Origin: Wyeomyia smithii
Taxonomy: Eukaryota; Arthropoda; Insecta; Diptera; Culicidae
DNA length: 64,000 nt
Direction of reading: 5' to 3'
NCBI RefSeq assembly: GCF_029784165.1
Contig: NC_073696.1
Span: 245,373,471-245,437,470, forward strand
Of the stretch, positions 22,872-37,800 are shown piece after piece (the stretch's first letter is position 1; every line of letters starts with the position of its first letter). The notes beneath the pieces are model-generated. The model did no database searches. It was not told the origin of the DNA and was given only the letters and a program-made list of their open reading frames with translations. Both the position numbers and the translations under genes were made by a program.

Positions 22872-25800
22872 GTAAGTAAAGTAACTGGTTTTGACAGTTG
22901 AGTTGAGAATCGAATGCCAGTAGCCTTGCATTCTATTCTACAAAAAGTTATTTATTGGGTGTGTTCAACAAAAAAATTGTTTTTTCAAGGGTTGTGGTTT
23001 ATCATAGTCATTTCAACTCTGAAGCAGCTGCTTTGAACACAAGTAGGTACGCTCTCTAGGCACAATAATGCTCCATATAATAACTTAAAAGACCACATCC
23101 AGTTGTGGTTAATAGCTATTAAAGTGCCGTTCTGTGTTTCGCTTTCACTGCTGTTGTGAGTGTTAGAAGACTGTGAATGTCTCATTCTTATAGCACTGCT
23201 CAGAGCTAATCTAATTTGGTTGTGGTGTGACAAGCTCTGATATATTTGATTTTGTATAGAATGATTCTTGTTTAAATAAATTAAAATTTAATCCATGAAT
23301 TTCGGTGCCTATGTTTTGTTCTGAAATTAATGACGATCAAATGCGACAATCAGCATGAGTGTTACGTGACATAAATCTTACTGATAAGCTATTACTGTTC
23401 TGATTCTGGCCACGTTCGGTAACAATGAGGCCTCATCAACCATCGAAATTTGTAGCTCTCGGTAATGTAATTTACCAACCGAAAAGTTTGATGGCAAAGC
23501 TAGGTAGGTGTATGTGAATGGTGCAAAAAGCCTCTCCCACTTACCTTTGTTTGCCTCACCTTCTTCGATGAACATGGAACCATTATGAAAAGTTTCTCGT
23601 TGCTTGGAAGGTTCATCCTAATTTGGTTCATGCCGCCAAATGTAAGCTACGAACCTCATCGATTCCATTTCAAAACGTTTCTAGCTTTTCTCTTCGTAAT
23701 GCTTTGCTGAAAGCTGTAACTATACGTAACCATTCGGTCAGCTCCTGAAGCTAAGATCATTACGAAATGCAACAGGTATGCGAGCTTCTGACAGCGCTTT
23801 TTATGTTTGAACAGTTCTCGACTATTTTTTACATTGAATCAACATGATTCCGAAAAAAATAATTGTGCTGTTAGTTCTAAGATCCAGCAGCCGCTGAAAC
23901 TGCTAGATTATCATAAAGCTACTGTACCATGAGTGTGAACCAAACGTAAAAGTGAAACCCTTGATCTCCAATGGCAGTTGAAAGTGTGTGAACTGAATGC
24001 TGATCGCAGGATTTATAAGTTTTGTAAAAATTAATTGACAACCCAATCGCAACCCTAAACAAGTTGTGCGTTGGATGCGGGTCTTGATCGACGATGAAAC
24101 CAATGCGGAAACCAATTTCAACCAAATCAAATTCTTCAATGCTCAAGCTCGCGATGAAGTTTTCTAACAAATTCAAGTTTATTTGCGAGGATAAGTTTGT
24201 GGAAAAATATGGAAAAGATTTGTTTTTGTGGCAAGAAAACCAGTTTTTTTTTTCATGGATACTATCATGAATAAAGCGGATTTAGGGTATGAAATGGAAT
24301 AATCGGAATCCACTACAGTGCTTTTTCGCTTTTATCAACAGTCGTTTTTATCACTACTTGCCAAATTCACGCTCGATTTTATCACGTTTTTTTTTTCGTT
24401 TTTATCACGCTTTTTTAAAAATAACTTCAAATCAAGAATAATGTACTTCCAGTTGTAGAAAATGTATTCGAAACATCATTTTCATTTGTGCCTTGTGTCC
24501 TTGCATGTGTATAGTTTTATAAACTCAATTTATTTGATCAATTTTCTGAGGCAACCAAGTGTCATATCTGTTACAAATAGTTTGTCATAATTTAGAGAAA
24601 AATGTACCGTGAAATACGTATTTCATTGTTTTTGAAGCAAAAATTACGTATTATTCGAGCAGTTGAGAAAGAAGATCTGTTAACAACTTAAAAATCCCTA
24701 CAGTTCGGTCCTCATAGAGCGTGGTTTTAAAAATTATAAAATCTAGCGGCTCCACAATTTCACATAAACAAGCATTAGACTCTGCTAGCTATGCTAAAGA
24801 ATGGGCAGTACAAATCATATTGATATGGCATGTATAATAGCCGTGAGAAAGCCCGCGAAAATTCAATAGAGAAAAATATCAGAAACTAACCTTTTCTTGT
24901 TTATTCATTTGTATCTTGAAATTATATTCCATTCAACTATTCAAGTCCATCATTTTACTCAAAATATCATAAATTTCAATTGAATCCAACACAAAAAATT
25001 CAATTTTTATCATTTCGCTAAATTCACGGTTTCGTCAAATTTTTTTTGACCGTGATGAAATCGAAAACGCACTGTATTTGCGTTAGTCGAAGAAGACGGA
25101 CCCTAAGCTTCTGAATTTAGATCAATATCAGGTTTAATGAAGGGGTTCTTATTTGAGCAACAGACAGCTTTACTTTTAAAGTCGGATAAACAGTATACAT
25201 CCTCTGGTGTGCTTCAAAGAAGCAATTTTGGTCCACCGTTATTTGTACTACTTTTCAAGGATGTGACGATACTTCTTGCGAATGGTGGAATCCTAATTTA
25301 TGCTGACGATTTAAAAATATACCTCATCATACGAAATGAAACCGATTGCAGGAAACCCCCAAAGCTACTGGATAACTTCGTGTATTGGTGCAAGCCAAAC
25401 TTTTTGAAATTGAGCTTGTCGAAGTGTTACGTGATCTCATATCGGCCACTCAAAAGACCTTCTCAAAAGAGATTCTCTACAACTACGTCATAGATAATCA
25501 GGTACTTGAACGATGTGATGAAGTCAGAGATCTTGGCGTGTTGCTAGACTACCAACAACCAAGCCAATCGTGAGTGATCTCACCTGCTTACGTGTCCTCA
25601 TTTGCTCCCTAGTTCGATCAATACTCGAGTTTGCATCTATCGTGAATCCATTCCGCACAAGTTTATCCGTCGTGCTGTGTTTAGTGCTGGAATTTTGCGT
25701 GCAGAAATCTATAGCTTCAGTTTGCTAGAGTGCACGAGAATTTATGCCGAGTACTGCATCTACGACAACTTATTCCGCCAGAACGGAGGAGCATCCTATA

Positions 25801-28800
25801 TGGTAACAAAGAATCAGTGAAAGCTTCTCGCAGACGATTTCAAGAAGGTTATCACGTCTTCGATTTCATTGCATTATGTGACAGTTTCGGCAACGCTTGT
25901 GGTCTGCAGTCTACTGCAGAGGCGGTTTAAAAGCAGAGAGAGGATCCAGTTTCGTGCTAATAGAGAAACAGATAAGCGTGTTTTTAGATGTACGCCGATC
26001 TGTGATCATATTGAGAATTGAAGACCAATTCACCAATTACAGCCTAATCAATGTGTACGCACCGACCAATGATAAACCTGGTGATGGGGGATCTAGATCG
26101 TTATCGGAGATGCAAATGCACAAATGGTCGAGCAGGAAGACTTCTTCCACCCCGTAATTGGTAGAGAAAGCTTCCACTCTACTACAAACGATAATGGCCT
26201 AGCACACCTGGTGGCACCCGAATGAGGTGGCCTGATCTCAGATCGACCATGTTTTGATTGATGGTCGGCACTTTTCAGATGTTACAGACATAAGGCTGTA
26301 ACACGCTGTGATACGTCAGAGCGGAGGGAGATATCAAGCGGCTAGAGCCGCTGAAAAGAGACTCCATCGCCGGAAGAAACGTCAGCACTGGAAGCGTGTT
26401 CTTGCGGAGGCGGAAGGCTGCTTCTCCAGGTATGATGCGAGGAGCTTCTACAAAAAAAACCTAAATTAATCAACCTAGCGGTCAGACCCAGCCTTTTTCA
26501 TTCAAACTTATTATTCGTAAAAATAGATTTACACGAACGCTTGAATCCAATAAAGGTATATTCACTCTTTGGGTTCTAAAATATTGATGTTGTAATTGAA
26601 GTATAAATTATGAAATTTTACGTAATGTTAGTGCTTAAGAAATAGCGAAATAAAAGAAATGCCTCCTAATTTCGAACATTTTAATCACGAGCGATACCGG
26701 GAACGTTCAAATAGTACGATACCACATTTAAATTATGTTGGGGCTACATATATTGATCTAGTCTTTGAATTTCATTTCTGTCTATAACTTTTGAGCCACA
26801 TATCAAAATGTTATGAAGTTTGTTATTTGTAAGTTTGAGAGATGACTCGTTTGTATGGCACTAGTTATGTTCAAATAAGTCGTGTAATCTTTGTGATAAA
26901 GTCTTTCGTTGTTTTAACAATATAATACATAACGGTTGATTAAGTTCGATTATAATCAAATGAAAAGGGAACGTGTAGGGCAGCCAAACTTTGAAACCAC
27001 GTGTTCGATCATAATTCATCAGTTAACCCTTAACTAGCCCGTTCATCTGATATGAATATTGTTCAAATCGGTTGTGTAGTTTCTAAGATAATGAAGTTTC
27101 GTGATTTTCACATTTCGATACATTACAGACGAAGTTACAGTCCGATTACAGCAAAATTCAATAGGGTGTTTTGAGGCAGCTAGACCTTTCATTTCACACT
27201 AATTTTGTGGAAATCGGTTCAACAATCTCTGAGCAAAGTGAGTGAGTTTATGTAGTCTTTGGAATATGTTTCTTTTCATAGCTGCATTTCACATTTTTAA
27301 ACATAACAGGCAAAGTAATAATCCGTTTGCAAAAAAATTAAATAGGGTCTTATGAGCAGCCTTAGAAAATGTACAGTACTACGACAGCCGTTGGGCGACA
27401 TCAGTGCTTCTTCCCCAGCAACAGTAGTAACACCAATCAAAACGTAACAGCCGATGAAAATAAAATTGTGCGACTTGCAACGTTGCCGTTGCATTCTCCA
27501 TGCATTTCAGTGATTACATTACAGTTGCTCTTCTCGCCTGTGCGCGATGCAACGCATGCTGTTTTGTCGCGTTACATTTGAACTCAGGTACATGCTTCGT
27601 GACCAGAGATGCCAGACTTTTTTTTGGCAAGTCTGTATAATCCATAAAAATGTCTGTATAAGTCTGTATACCGCTGCGAAAAAAAGTTACCGATACATTG
27701 ATACCTAATTATTTGTCGACCTGTCAGATTGTTTTGTTTTACTGCTCGTTTTGATTGTTCTTTTTCGAGTCTATCATAGTTGGTCGATTAATCGATAACT
27801 AATTTATCTTTTAAATCTAAGTAACACATAGAAGTAAGAGTCTTTCCCGTGATAAAAATCGTCGTTCAACGTAATGTAGCTAAACTAATACATGATGGCA
27901 GAAGTCTCGCGGTTATAAAAATAGTACCTTCAAGGTTTGGGACATTTTAAGCAATTCTTCAACGTTGGATATTGCTCCGAATAGAACAAACGGTCTTTTC
28001 ACCAATATAACCTGCATGGCAATCGATCGAGACAATCAGCTGTTTGTTACTGGGGGCGAAACAGGCAGATCAGTGCCCACGGGGCCGATAAAAACCCCGA
28101 TAGCCTGACTCGATTCCCGTTGTCATGATTTCACTCTCAAAAACGCAAGATTAATATGTTCTGCAAAGTGTTCAGTTCCTAGTTCACTTTTTCCAGCAAC
28201 GGCTACAGTGACTTTTGGTTTTTGTGTTCGTTTTTTTGTGTATACTGGTAAAACCATTATGTAGAATATCAGATATCTGTGTAATATTTGTATTATACTA
28301 AATGTCTGTATAAAATCTGTAGGCTTATGCGTGTCTGTATCGCAACACAGAAAGTCTGTATAATACAGATTTGTCTGTATATCTGGCATCTCTGTTCGTG
28401 ACATAGCGAAATGGTCACTGATTTATTTTTCCATCATAGCATGCCTGTCGTTTAAGTTGAGCATTGTTTTCATTGTAAAGCTTATGTCAGTAGATAAAAG
28501 GTTATTAGTCAATCGGAAGCGGTTGTGTTTGTGAATAATCTTGAAGGCAAAAAGATTTTCAAATGGAAGATTTGAGTTATAATGTGAGCTTGTTGAGTGA
28601 AACGTTTTTAAATAGTGTTGCATCACATGAGAATGATGCATGGTATGCCGAGGGCGCAGGTGATAAAAAAAAGACATTCAGAAGTATCGCGGAGGAATGC
28701 ATGACCTTAGAAAATGGATTTTTATGTTGTCGCATTGAAGGCAACTCGAAATGTGAATATAAACAAAAGCCCCAGAGATTAGACTGCGGAAATTTTCTAC

Positions 28801-31800
28801 GCCATTTGAGATGCGAGCATATGGAGCTAGCACGCGTGGGCGGCTTGTTTAAAAATGACGGCGAAGTGCCAACGAAGAAACAACGTGTTGGAAAAGTTGC
28901 TGTCACCATAGACCATCAAACCGTTGTTGGAGCAGTAATACGATTGATAGGAGTAGAGCATATGCCTCTTAGGAAAGTGGAATCAAAAGGACTCAAGATG
29001 CTGCTTGACCCTATATGTAATTTGCTAGGTATGAAGCTGAACGTCAGGAAAGTTGTTGATCATCTAGACGTTTGTGCAAGAAAGATAAAGGAACGGATTC
29101 GCGAAGAGGTTAATTCGAAGTTGTTATCAATAAAAATTGATTCGGCTTCTCGATATGGCCGCCACATACAGGGCATTAATGTTCAGTTCTGGAATGGCGC
29201 AGAAGTAGTAATCCGAACTCTTGGTAAGCACACACAAGAATTCCTAAACAATAACATAGCCCTACTAACTAAGCAACTTTGCATACGTAATTTTTCGCCA
29301 TATTAATATTAAAATACATTGAATTTAAAACAAAAATACAATAAATTAGCAATCATGAAGTTGTCATCCTAAATATCAACTTAGTCTGTTTTTTTTTTAA
29401 ATTCCAGACGACATGTCGATGTTAACAATATGCTGTAGTTCACTTATTGCTCTCTTGAAACGGCATGTAGGTTCATGTGTGAATAATTCCGAGCTCGTTT
29501 CAATAAAGTGTTGAAAAATAAATTTGAGACGCCACATAGACAAGAATTGATTTTGAAACAAAATGTTATTTGGAAAACAATCATCGATTTTTGACATACT
29601 CTTGCAATTTGATAATGGTGAAATAAATTATTAGAAATTAAATTTAATGCTTTGTTATTTTATTATCATAATTAAAATACAATTACAATTTTTAATATAT
29701 TATTATTATTATTATTGATAATCAATTAATGAATTATGAGCATCATCGAAATTATGTCATATCATATTATATTATATAATTGTTATTATTTTATTGTTTT
29801 TATTCTGAATAGCAATGCTCGAGCTGACGGAGAGGCAAACAGCCATTGTTATCAAGCAGAAAATTCAAGAAATTCTTGTAGCGTACGATATCACTTCTGA
29901 ACAAATCATTAGTGTAACCTGCGATAATGGGGCAAATATGTTGGCAGCTGTTAGACAGCTAGACCAAGATATGCACGCATCAAAGCTCCAACAATCCATG
30001 CTTGAGAGCGACGATGAAAACGATGATGAGGACTTTTTGGGTGATATTATTGAGGAGTTTGCCCCGACAGTAAATTTAGTTCAATGTTCCGTCCACACTC
30101 TGCAATTGGCGGTGGTTGATGTGGTGAAACCGAACGACGACCAGCATTACGAAAGTTGCGAAAAATTGCAGAAAAGCTTTATACAAACCTTCGTTTGAGA
30201 TGGAGAAGTTCCTCTTCCACCGCTGTACGCGAAAACTAGGTGGGGAGGAATTTACGAAATGATCGTCAATTTCTACGACAATGAAAAATTTTAAAGAGAT
30301 CTAGGAAAAAAGTTCAGCGAGCTTGGTAAGATACCTTGAATCATTACTACTTCTTTTTTGAAAATTATTTATTCATCAATTTCAGATCTATCGAAATTCT
30401 GGAATTTTATTCACGAATTCAAAACTGCTTTACACCCCGTTTATATCTGCACTAAGTTGATGCAGGCGAAACATATAACTTTGTCGGAGTTTTTTATCGA
30501 ATGGCTTCGGTGCATGATGGAACTAAAGCAGCTTACCTCAAGTGACTTAGCTGAATCATTGGTAGCATCGCTGAATAGGAGACTCGAACTTCTCCGCGAA
30601 AATTTACCGTTTAAAGCTGCTTTGTTAATTGACCCGAGACTAAACTATTTATCTTCAACTGTTCTCTCTCTAGAAGAAAAGCAAGAGGCTAAAGTATACC
30701 AATCAATCTTTTTTATCTATTTTTTGATCACGCTAACAATTTTTTTTATAGCGTTTCATCTTTGATACATATGAGCGAATGAAATCTGTTAAACCTAAAC
30801 AATCATTGGATGCAACCGCTCCTGCCGAAAATAAAAACACATCAAACAAACCTCTTTGGAGGTTCGTTCCCATCTACCGGTTCTGAATCCTCAGAGAGCA
30901 AACTTGAAAAACAAGTCAGCTCTTTGGATTTGGAATCACATAAACCACACAGCTTTGACATATGGAAGCACTGGAAAGAACGAAGAGATTCGCATCCTGA
31001 GCTTTCGAAGTTGGCCCTCGCTATTTTATCAAATCCAGCAACCCAAGCCTCTGTCGAGAGAGCATTTAGTGCTCTAGCACTTGTGTTGTCAGATGCCAGA
31101 ACAAAACTGAGTGAGGAAAATTTATCAAAAATTTTAATTATTAAATTGAACGAGGAGTTACTAGATGTCATTGTCCCTTATATGAACGATTGGAAACAAT
31201 TCAAAGGATTGGATACACTCGCAAAAATAAAATTTCTAAATAATATACCTGAGATTGTGTAATTATTTGTTAAATTCCATTGCTCGTTTTTTTTTTTTAT
31301 TTTATTCGTAAAAATGGCCCTTTGTCGCACGAAACGAACACTAGATTTTTAGCAGATTTTTTGTCTGCGTTTGCTAGCTGTTATTTCAAACCTAGTGGCA
31401 AACTTCTATATGAGAGACCCAAACTTTACTATAACTTAAACCCACACCGTATTTAAAAACTGATGTTAGCTCAATTTCTTTGTGTCTGTCACGTCACGCT
31501 TAAATTATCCTAATCTACTTATGTTCGCGTTACAAGACGTGTTATGATCAAGTATCAGCAGCTTTCCAAACGATATCATTCAACATGTAACAGTTTAATC
31601 ATAACCTCCGCTCATAAGTCATAACAGTCGTCCAGAGGCAAAACGAAGGATGTTATCATTGCAAAACGACTGTTACAGGTACACACTGATTGTGGAGGAA
31701 GACACAGAGAACTTAGAATGAAACAGTAGCATATGATTTACAACGATCGGTGTACAGAAGGGCTAGCGGATAAGTATCAAATAAGCAGGCGCTGCACAGT

Positions 31801-34800
31801 GTTGAAGTGGTAATGAACTTCTCGTTGCCAATAAGCTTAGCACAGACCTCATAACAGCTAACTTGGATAATTGTAGAGTGTAGACACCAGCAGTAAATCC
31901 TGCATTGGAACGACAGTTGCAAAATTGCTGTACTTTTCCGACGGCTGCTTATGAGGCAACAAGACCTCCATATGACACTGATTTTATGAAAATCGGTCCA
32001 GCCATCTCTGAGAAACATGAGTGAGATTAAACAGTCTCCAGAACACGTTTCTGTAAATAACGTTTGAGCCACAAGCTCAATCTCCATAAAATTCAAAAGT
32101 TAAGGGTTTTTTAGGTTGCTCGTTCATTTGAAATTACTTTGTTCAAATCGGTTGTGTAGTTTCTGAGATATTGATGTTTCGTGATTTTTACATTTTGATA
32201 CATAACCTCTAAACTAGAAATCCGGTTACAATAAAATTCAATAGTGTCTTATGGGACAACTAGACCTTTCATTTGCAACTAATTCCATTTAAATCGGTCC
32301 AGCCATCTCTGAGAAAATCGAGTGAGATTGGGAGAGCGTTACATACACACATACAGAAAATGCTCAGCTCGTCGAACTGAGTCGAGTGATATACGACATT
32401 TGGTCCCACTTTTATATCTTTAGTTTTTACAGTGATTGCTATACCTTTCTAGGAGAAAGGCAAAACACTCTCTGTCTTGGGCAAGGGTAACGACAGTAAA
32501 AGGAACCTAATTACCGACATTTGGCAACATTTTAGTGTGCTGTTGAACGACGAGGAAGATAGAGGCGTCGGAAGGAGCAGAATGAACATTGGTGGATACC
32601 GATGTAATTTTCGAGTGGGACGCTCCAAAGCAAAGCAAAGCCTTGGTGCTACATTCCGTATCAGAACTCGACCTTCTGTTTATTATACACAGACTTCGCA
32701 GCCAACTGTTATTTGTACAGGACAGTTGTGGGGCTAGCGCTACAATCCTACTGAACCTAACAGTCTCTCCCGAGCCGAGACTCGAACCTACGACGCCTGG
32801 CTTGTCAGGCCAGCATCGTACCTCGAGACTAGCTGGGACGCTCCACTTCGTACCAAATGTTCGCCTTGCGACAAATCTTCGATATGTTTCTAAAATTCAA
32901 CTTGTAAACTCACCATCTGTTCATAGACTTCAGGACAGCGTACGACTCAGTTAAGAGAAACGAGTTATGGTAAATTGTACTCGAACATGATTTTTCTGCT
33001 TTTTGATTTTTAAAGCAGAGTGATGGTCTATACAAAGGGCTGGCGTGCAGAGCTGGCACCATTATTACGAAGTCTCACATGCTCCTGGGTTTGGTGGATC
33101 TAAGCTAACAAGGCTTACACAAAGTACCACCGTAAGATGGCTAATTTGAGCTTAATTTACAATCTTCAATGTACAACAATTCAGTAGCTTCCGCTTTGTA
33201 CAGATTGATAACAGCGCCGGCTACGTCTTTACGGTCGGTTGGAGAAGAAAGGAGGTGTTTTAATAGTTGTTGCCAGAGATCGAGTTTACCTCTGCATCTC
33301 TCTAACAACTGTCATACGGAAAAGAAGGGTACTTTTGTCATCGAATTTTTATACCTTCATCCTTCTCTACATTTCTTCTGCCCTTTTACCGAGCCTCGTT
33401 GGTTGCTCCTGCCAAGTATCGGCAATTAGAATTGCCTGGAGAAGTGTGTGTATTGATTCTAAAAAAATCGATGCGTTCAGAACTAAATTATACAAATAAG
33501 AATCCCTTCAGGGAAATGTAATTGTGGCGCGACATTGACAGAAGGAACGAGGTTTCGTTATGACTTCTTCCTCTGCACAAAGTCTTATAATAAAACTGAC
33601 CAGAGATATATTGTGCTCTCCAGGGAATTGTAATTAGCGATACTGGCCAGAGGGATGCAGCTTCGATTTGACTTCTTCTTTTTAACTGACCGGAGAAATG
33701 TGTGTGGTTGAGCTGTGTTATACAGATTGTATAGGGCCTGAAGAAAAAATAGAATTACCAAGGAATCAGGATCAGGGGATTTGTAGAACAAGCAAGGGCT
33801 TTTTTGCTATATAAAAGGTACTTTATCCTTAGGATCTTTTACTTCTTGTATTTGAATATGAACCATGTTCATAAATTCATTATCACTAAAAAATACTAAA
33901 AACACTAATTCTATATGAGCTAAAAGGTCGTTGGCCTATTAATGAGAAAACGATAATTGTTATAAAAAAAACTTTTTCGTTCTTCGATGAAGTTTACATG
34001 TGTACATGCGTGCACTTGTTGAAGCAAATAGTCAGTCGAATACGACAAATCAGGAAGCAGTTCGTAGCGTAATTTCTTTAATTCATTGGTCGTATCACAA
34101 GCAGAACGAGCAAGAACGTTGTCTTGGTGAAAGAGCACTTTGTTCTTCTCCATATACGGCCGTTTCGCCTTAACTTTTACGTTCAGTCGATAAAACAAAA
34201 CACAATAACAGTTTTTGTTGATTGTTATACCATATTCGAGACAGTCTTTGAATATTATGCCTTTCGAACCCTTATTAAACCGAACAACATTTTACGGGCT
34301 GATTGTATCGCTTTTGGCCGCTTCGGAGGATCCTCAGCGTGCATTTCTCGACGGTTTGCAGCTTCCTATGATTCGAGAAATCCCGGCAGTGAAAGAAAAT
34401 TTGCAAAAAAATATATAAAAACGGCGAACTAGAACATTTTTTATTACATGAAAAATAACTTAGAAAAAGATTCGAATTCATGAAAAAGCATTAAAAAAAT
34501 CAACAAAAGACATTGGTTTGGCTGGTAAGTTTCCTAAATACGATTTCGAGAATATTAGAATTTTTAAAGTTTTTTCGGTAAGAGATGCGCGTTTTATGCT
34601 GAGAAGTTAATCGAGTCAGAGAAAAAACCCGCTCACTGCATGTGGAGCTCTGTTTCATAAAGATTTGGTTCTGTAACAATTTTTGAAAATTGTTTGACAA
34701 AAAAACGTTCGAATTTTGCGCGGTTCATTGATTTGTTATTGAGTTCTGATTATGACTGTTCGTTGATGGTATTTTTAAGCTCTTCCTGAAAAGTGAGTTT

Positions 34801-37800
34801 ATCCGTTTGTGTTGTTGCTTCTTTCCTCATCCCCTAGGTCAACTATAATTATATAAAGAATTCAATCAGATTCTTTCAAATATTTCATTATCTGCACATT
34901 TGAGCTAATCGGCAATTCACTGGATGTCAAATTTTTGTCCTGCAAAAATTTTATCAAGTATATCAAGTTAACTCCTTGTTTCGTCGCGTCATGATGTTTT
35001 TAGAAAACAATCCTGCGAATAAGTGTTCGATTCAAACTCAGTTAGATTGCAAAATCTTCACGAATGCTTTGGCGCTCCTAATATATTTGAAATTTTATCT
35101 ACTATATAAAAATGGAATTCCGTCTACTATATAAAAATGGAATTCCGTAACGCTTGATCTTATTGATATTATTCCCTCAGTCTCTGTGGTGTACAGTATT
35201 CATCATCATTTTGAATCGTTCTAAATCAAAAATAATAAGCGGTGACATGTACGTTTTTTAACATGAAAATGTTCGCTGATGTTCAGAAAAGACATTAGTT
35301 ATAAAAAAAATAGTTATCTAATTACTAAAACTTGAGATATTATTCACAAAACTACGTAAAACATACAAAATTATGACTTTCTGTGCTAAATTTGCCTCTA
35401 AATCAAAATTCAAAGCGATGACATAGGATTCTTTTTTCACTAAAATGTTTGTTAATGTTCAGGGAAGACATTCGAGGAAAAATAATTAGTATCTGATTAC
35501 TAAAACTTGAGATATTATTCACAAAACTACGTAAAACATGCAAAATTATGACTTTTTATACTTAATTCGTCTCCAAATCAAAATTCAAAGCGATGACATG
35601 TGATTCTTTTTTCATTAAAATGTTTGTTGATGTTTAAGAAAGATATTTGAGAAAAAATGATAGGTATCTAATTACTAAAACTTGAGATATTATTCACGAA
35701 ACTACGTAAAACACGCAAAATTTTGACTTTCTGTGCCAAATTTGCCTCTAAATCAAACTTCAAAGCGTTGACATATGATTTTTTACACTAAAATGTTTGT
35801 TTATGTTCAGGAAAGACATGTGCGGAAAAATAATTAGTATCTGATTACTAAAACTTGAGATTTTATTCACAAAACTACGTAAAACTTGCAAAATTATGAC
35901 TTTTTATGCTGAATTTGCCTCTAAAACAAAATTTAAAGCCATGACATGTGATTATTTTTTCATTAAAACGTTTGTTAATGTTCAGGAAAGACATTTGAGG
36001 AAAAATAAATAGTATATTATTACTAAAACTCGAGATATTTTTCACAAAACTACGTGAAACATGCAACTTTATGAATTTTTATGCTCAATTTGCCTCTAAA
36101 TCAAAATTTAAAGCGATGACATGTGATTTTTTTACATTAAAATGTTTGTTAACGTTCAGGAAAGACATTTGAAGAAAAGTAACAAGTATCTGTTTACTAA
36201 AACTTGAGATTTTATTCACAAAACTACGTAAAACAAGAAAAATTATGACTTTTTATGCTGAATTCGCCTCTAAATCTAATTTCAAAGCGATGACATGTGA
36301 ATCTTTTTTCATTAAAATGTTTGTCAACGTTCAGGAAAGATATGTAAGGAAAAATAATTAGTATCTGATTACTAAAACTTGAGATATTATTCACGAAACT
36401 ACCGAAAACACGCAAAATTATGGCTTTCTGTGCTAAATTTGCCTCTAAATCAAAATTCAAAGCGTTGACATATGATTTTTTTTCATTAAAATGTTTGTTA
36501 ACGTTCAGGAAAGACATTTGAGGAAAAATAAAGTGTATATGATTACTAAAACTTGAGATATTATTCACAAAACTGCGTGAAACATGCAAAATTATGACTT
36601 TTTATGCTGGATTTGCCTCTAAATCAAAATTCAAAGCGATGACATGTGATTATTTTTTCATTAAAATGTTTGTTTATGTTAAAATATAAAATGTATGTTT
36701 GAAGACGATTTTCTGTATACAGCACAACAATATTGCAGCCTTCTAATAGCGCTCTCGATCAACCAGATTAGATGAGAAAATTCGTTATCGATATTGTTTT
36801 AGCACATTTTGCATGTTGTAGGATAAGAACAACGATACACCGTGCCCCAGAGCTGAGTCGAGAAAAATTGCAGTTCGAAAAAATTCTCGACCTGATCGGG
36901 GATCGAACCCGATATCACAACCGTGTGGGAGCCAATCGACATCGCTAACCACAGAGCCACGAGGACCACATACAGCATACAAAATACAGAAAATCACCGA
37001 AAAATATTTTATTTTAATTTATACGTTTTTATACGATTACATGCGAAACTTTGACTTTTTATGCGCAATTCGCCTCTGAATCAAAATTCAATGATTTGTT
37101 TTTTTTTGCAATAAAATGTTCGTTGTTCTTCCATCTACAATTTTTTTTTGCAGAATAACCCATGTCTCGAGCATGAACATTTTACATTTCTGATGTTTTC
37201 GTAGTTTTGTGAATAGTTACATTTTACGGCATTCGATTTACTTTTGTACTTTTGAATTTGAATTTGATTTTTATTAGAGAGCTTTTAACCAGAAGGTCAT
37301 TCAGCTCTTAATCTTACTGTTTTACTTTTTTTGCGTTAATCCAAACTAAAACTCACATTTCGCTGCAGGAATGGTTACGATTCATTTGTTTGAATATCGA
37401 CTAAGAGGCAGCTTAAGCATTAAAAATCTTTTATTTTCTTATTTTCTACAAAGTTTTGTGGATAAAAAATGGCGACTTCCGGTTTCAGGAAAATAACCTA
37501 AAGTGATATATGGCCAACAATTTCAATACTTCCGAAAGTGGACCTCCATACGTCATTTTATAGCGATGACACAATTTTTTTTCATTAAAATGTTTGTTAA
37601 CGTTGAGAAGACCATTTGAAGAAAAATAACAAGTATCTGATTACTAAATTTGATATATTATTCACAAAACTACATGAAACATGCAAATTTATGACTTCTA
37701 AAGTGATATTTGGCCAACAATTTCAATACTTTCGAAAGTGGAACTCCATACGTCATTTTGAAATCCAAAATGGTGACTCCCAGTTTCTGTAAATCAGCCC

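Noticed and set aside
28563..31262. Active or domesticated hAT gene
   Set aside because: Frameshifts and a stop in the second exon block and another frameshift before the dimerisation region make decay the simpler reading.
35230..36690. CRISPR-like array
   Set aside because: Units are contiguous 175-bp satellite copies without short repeats separated by unique spacers, and the DNA is animal nuclear in character.
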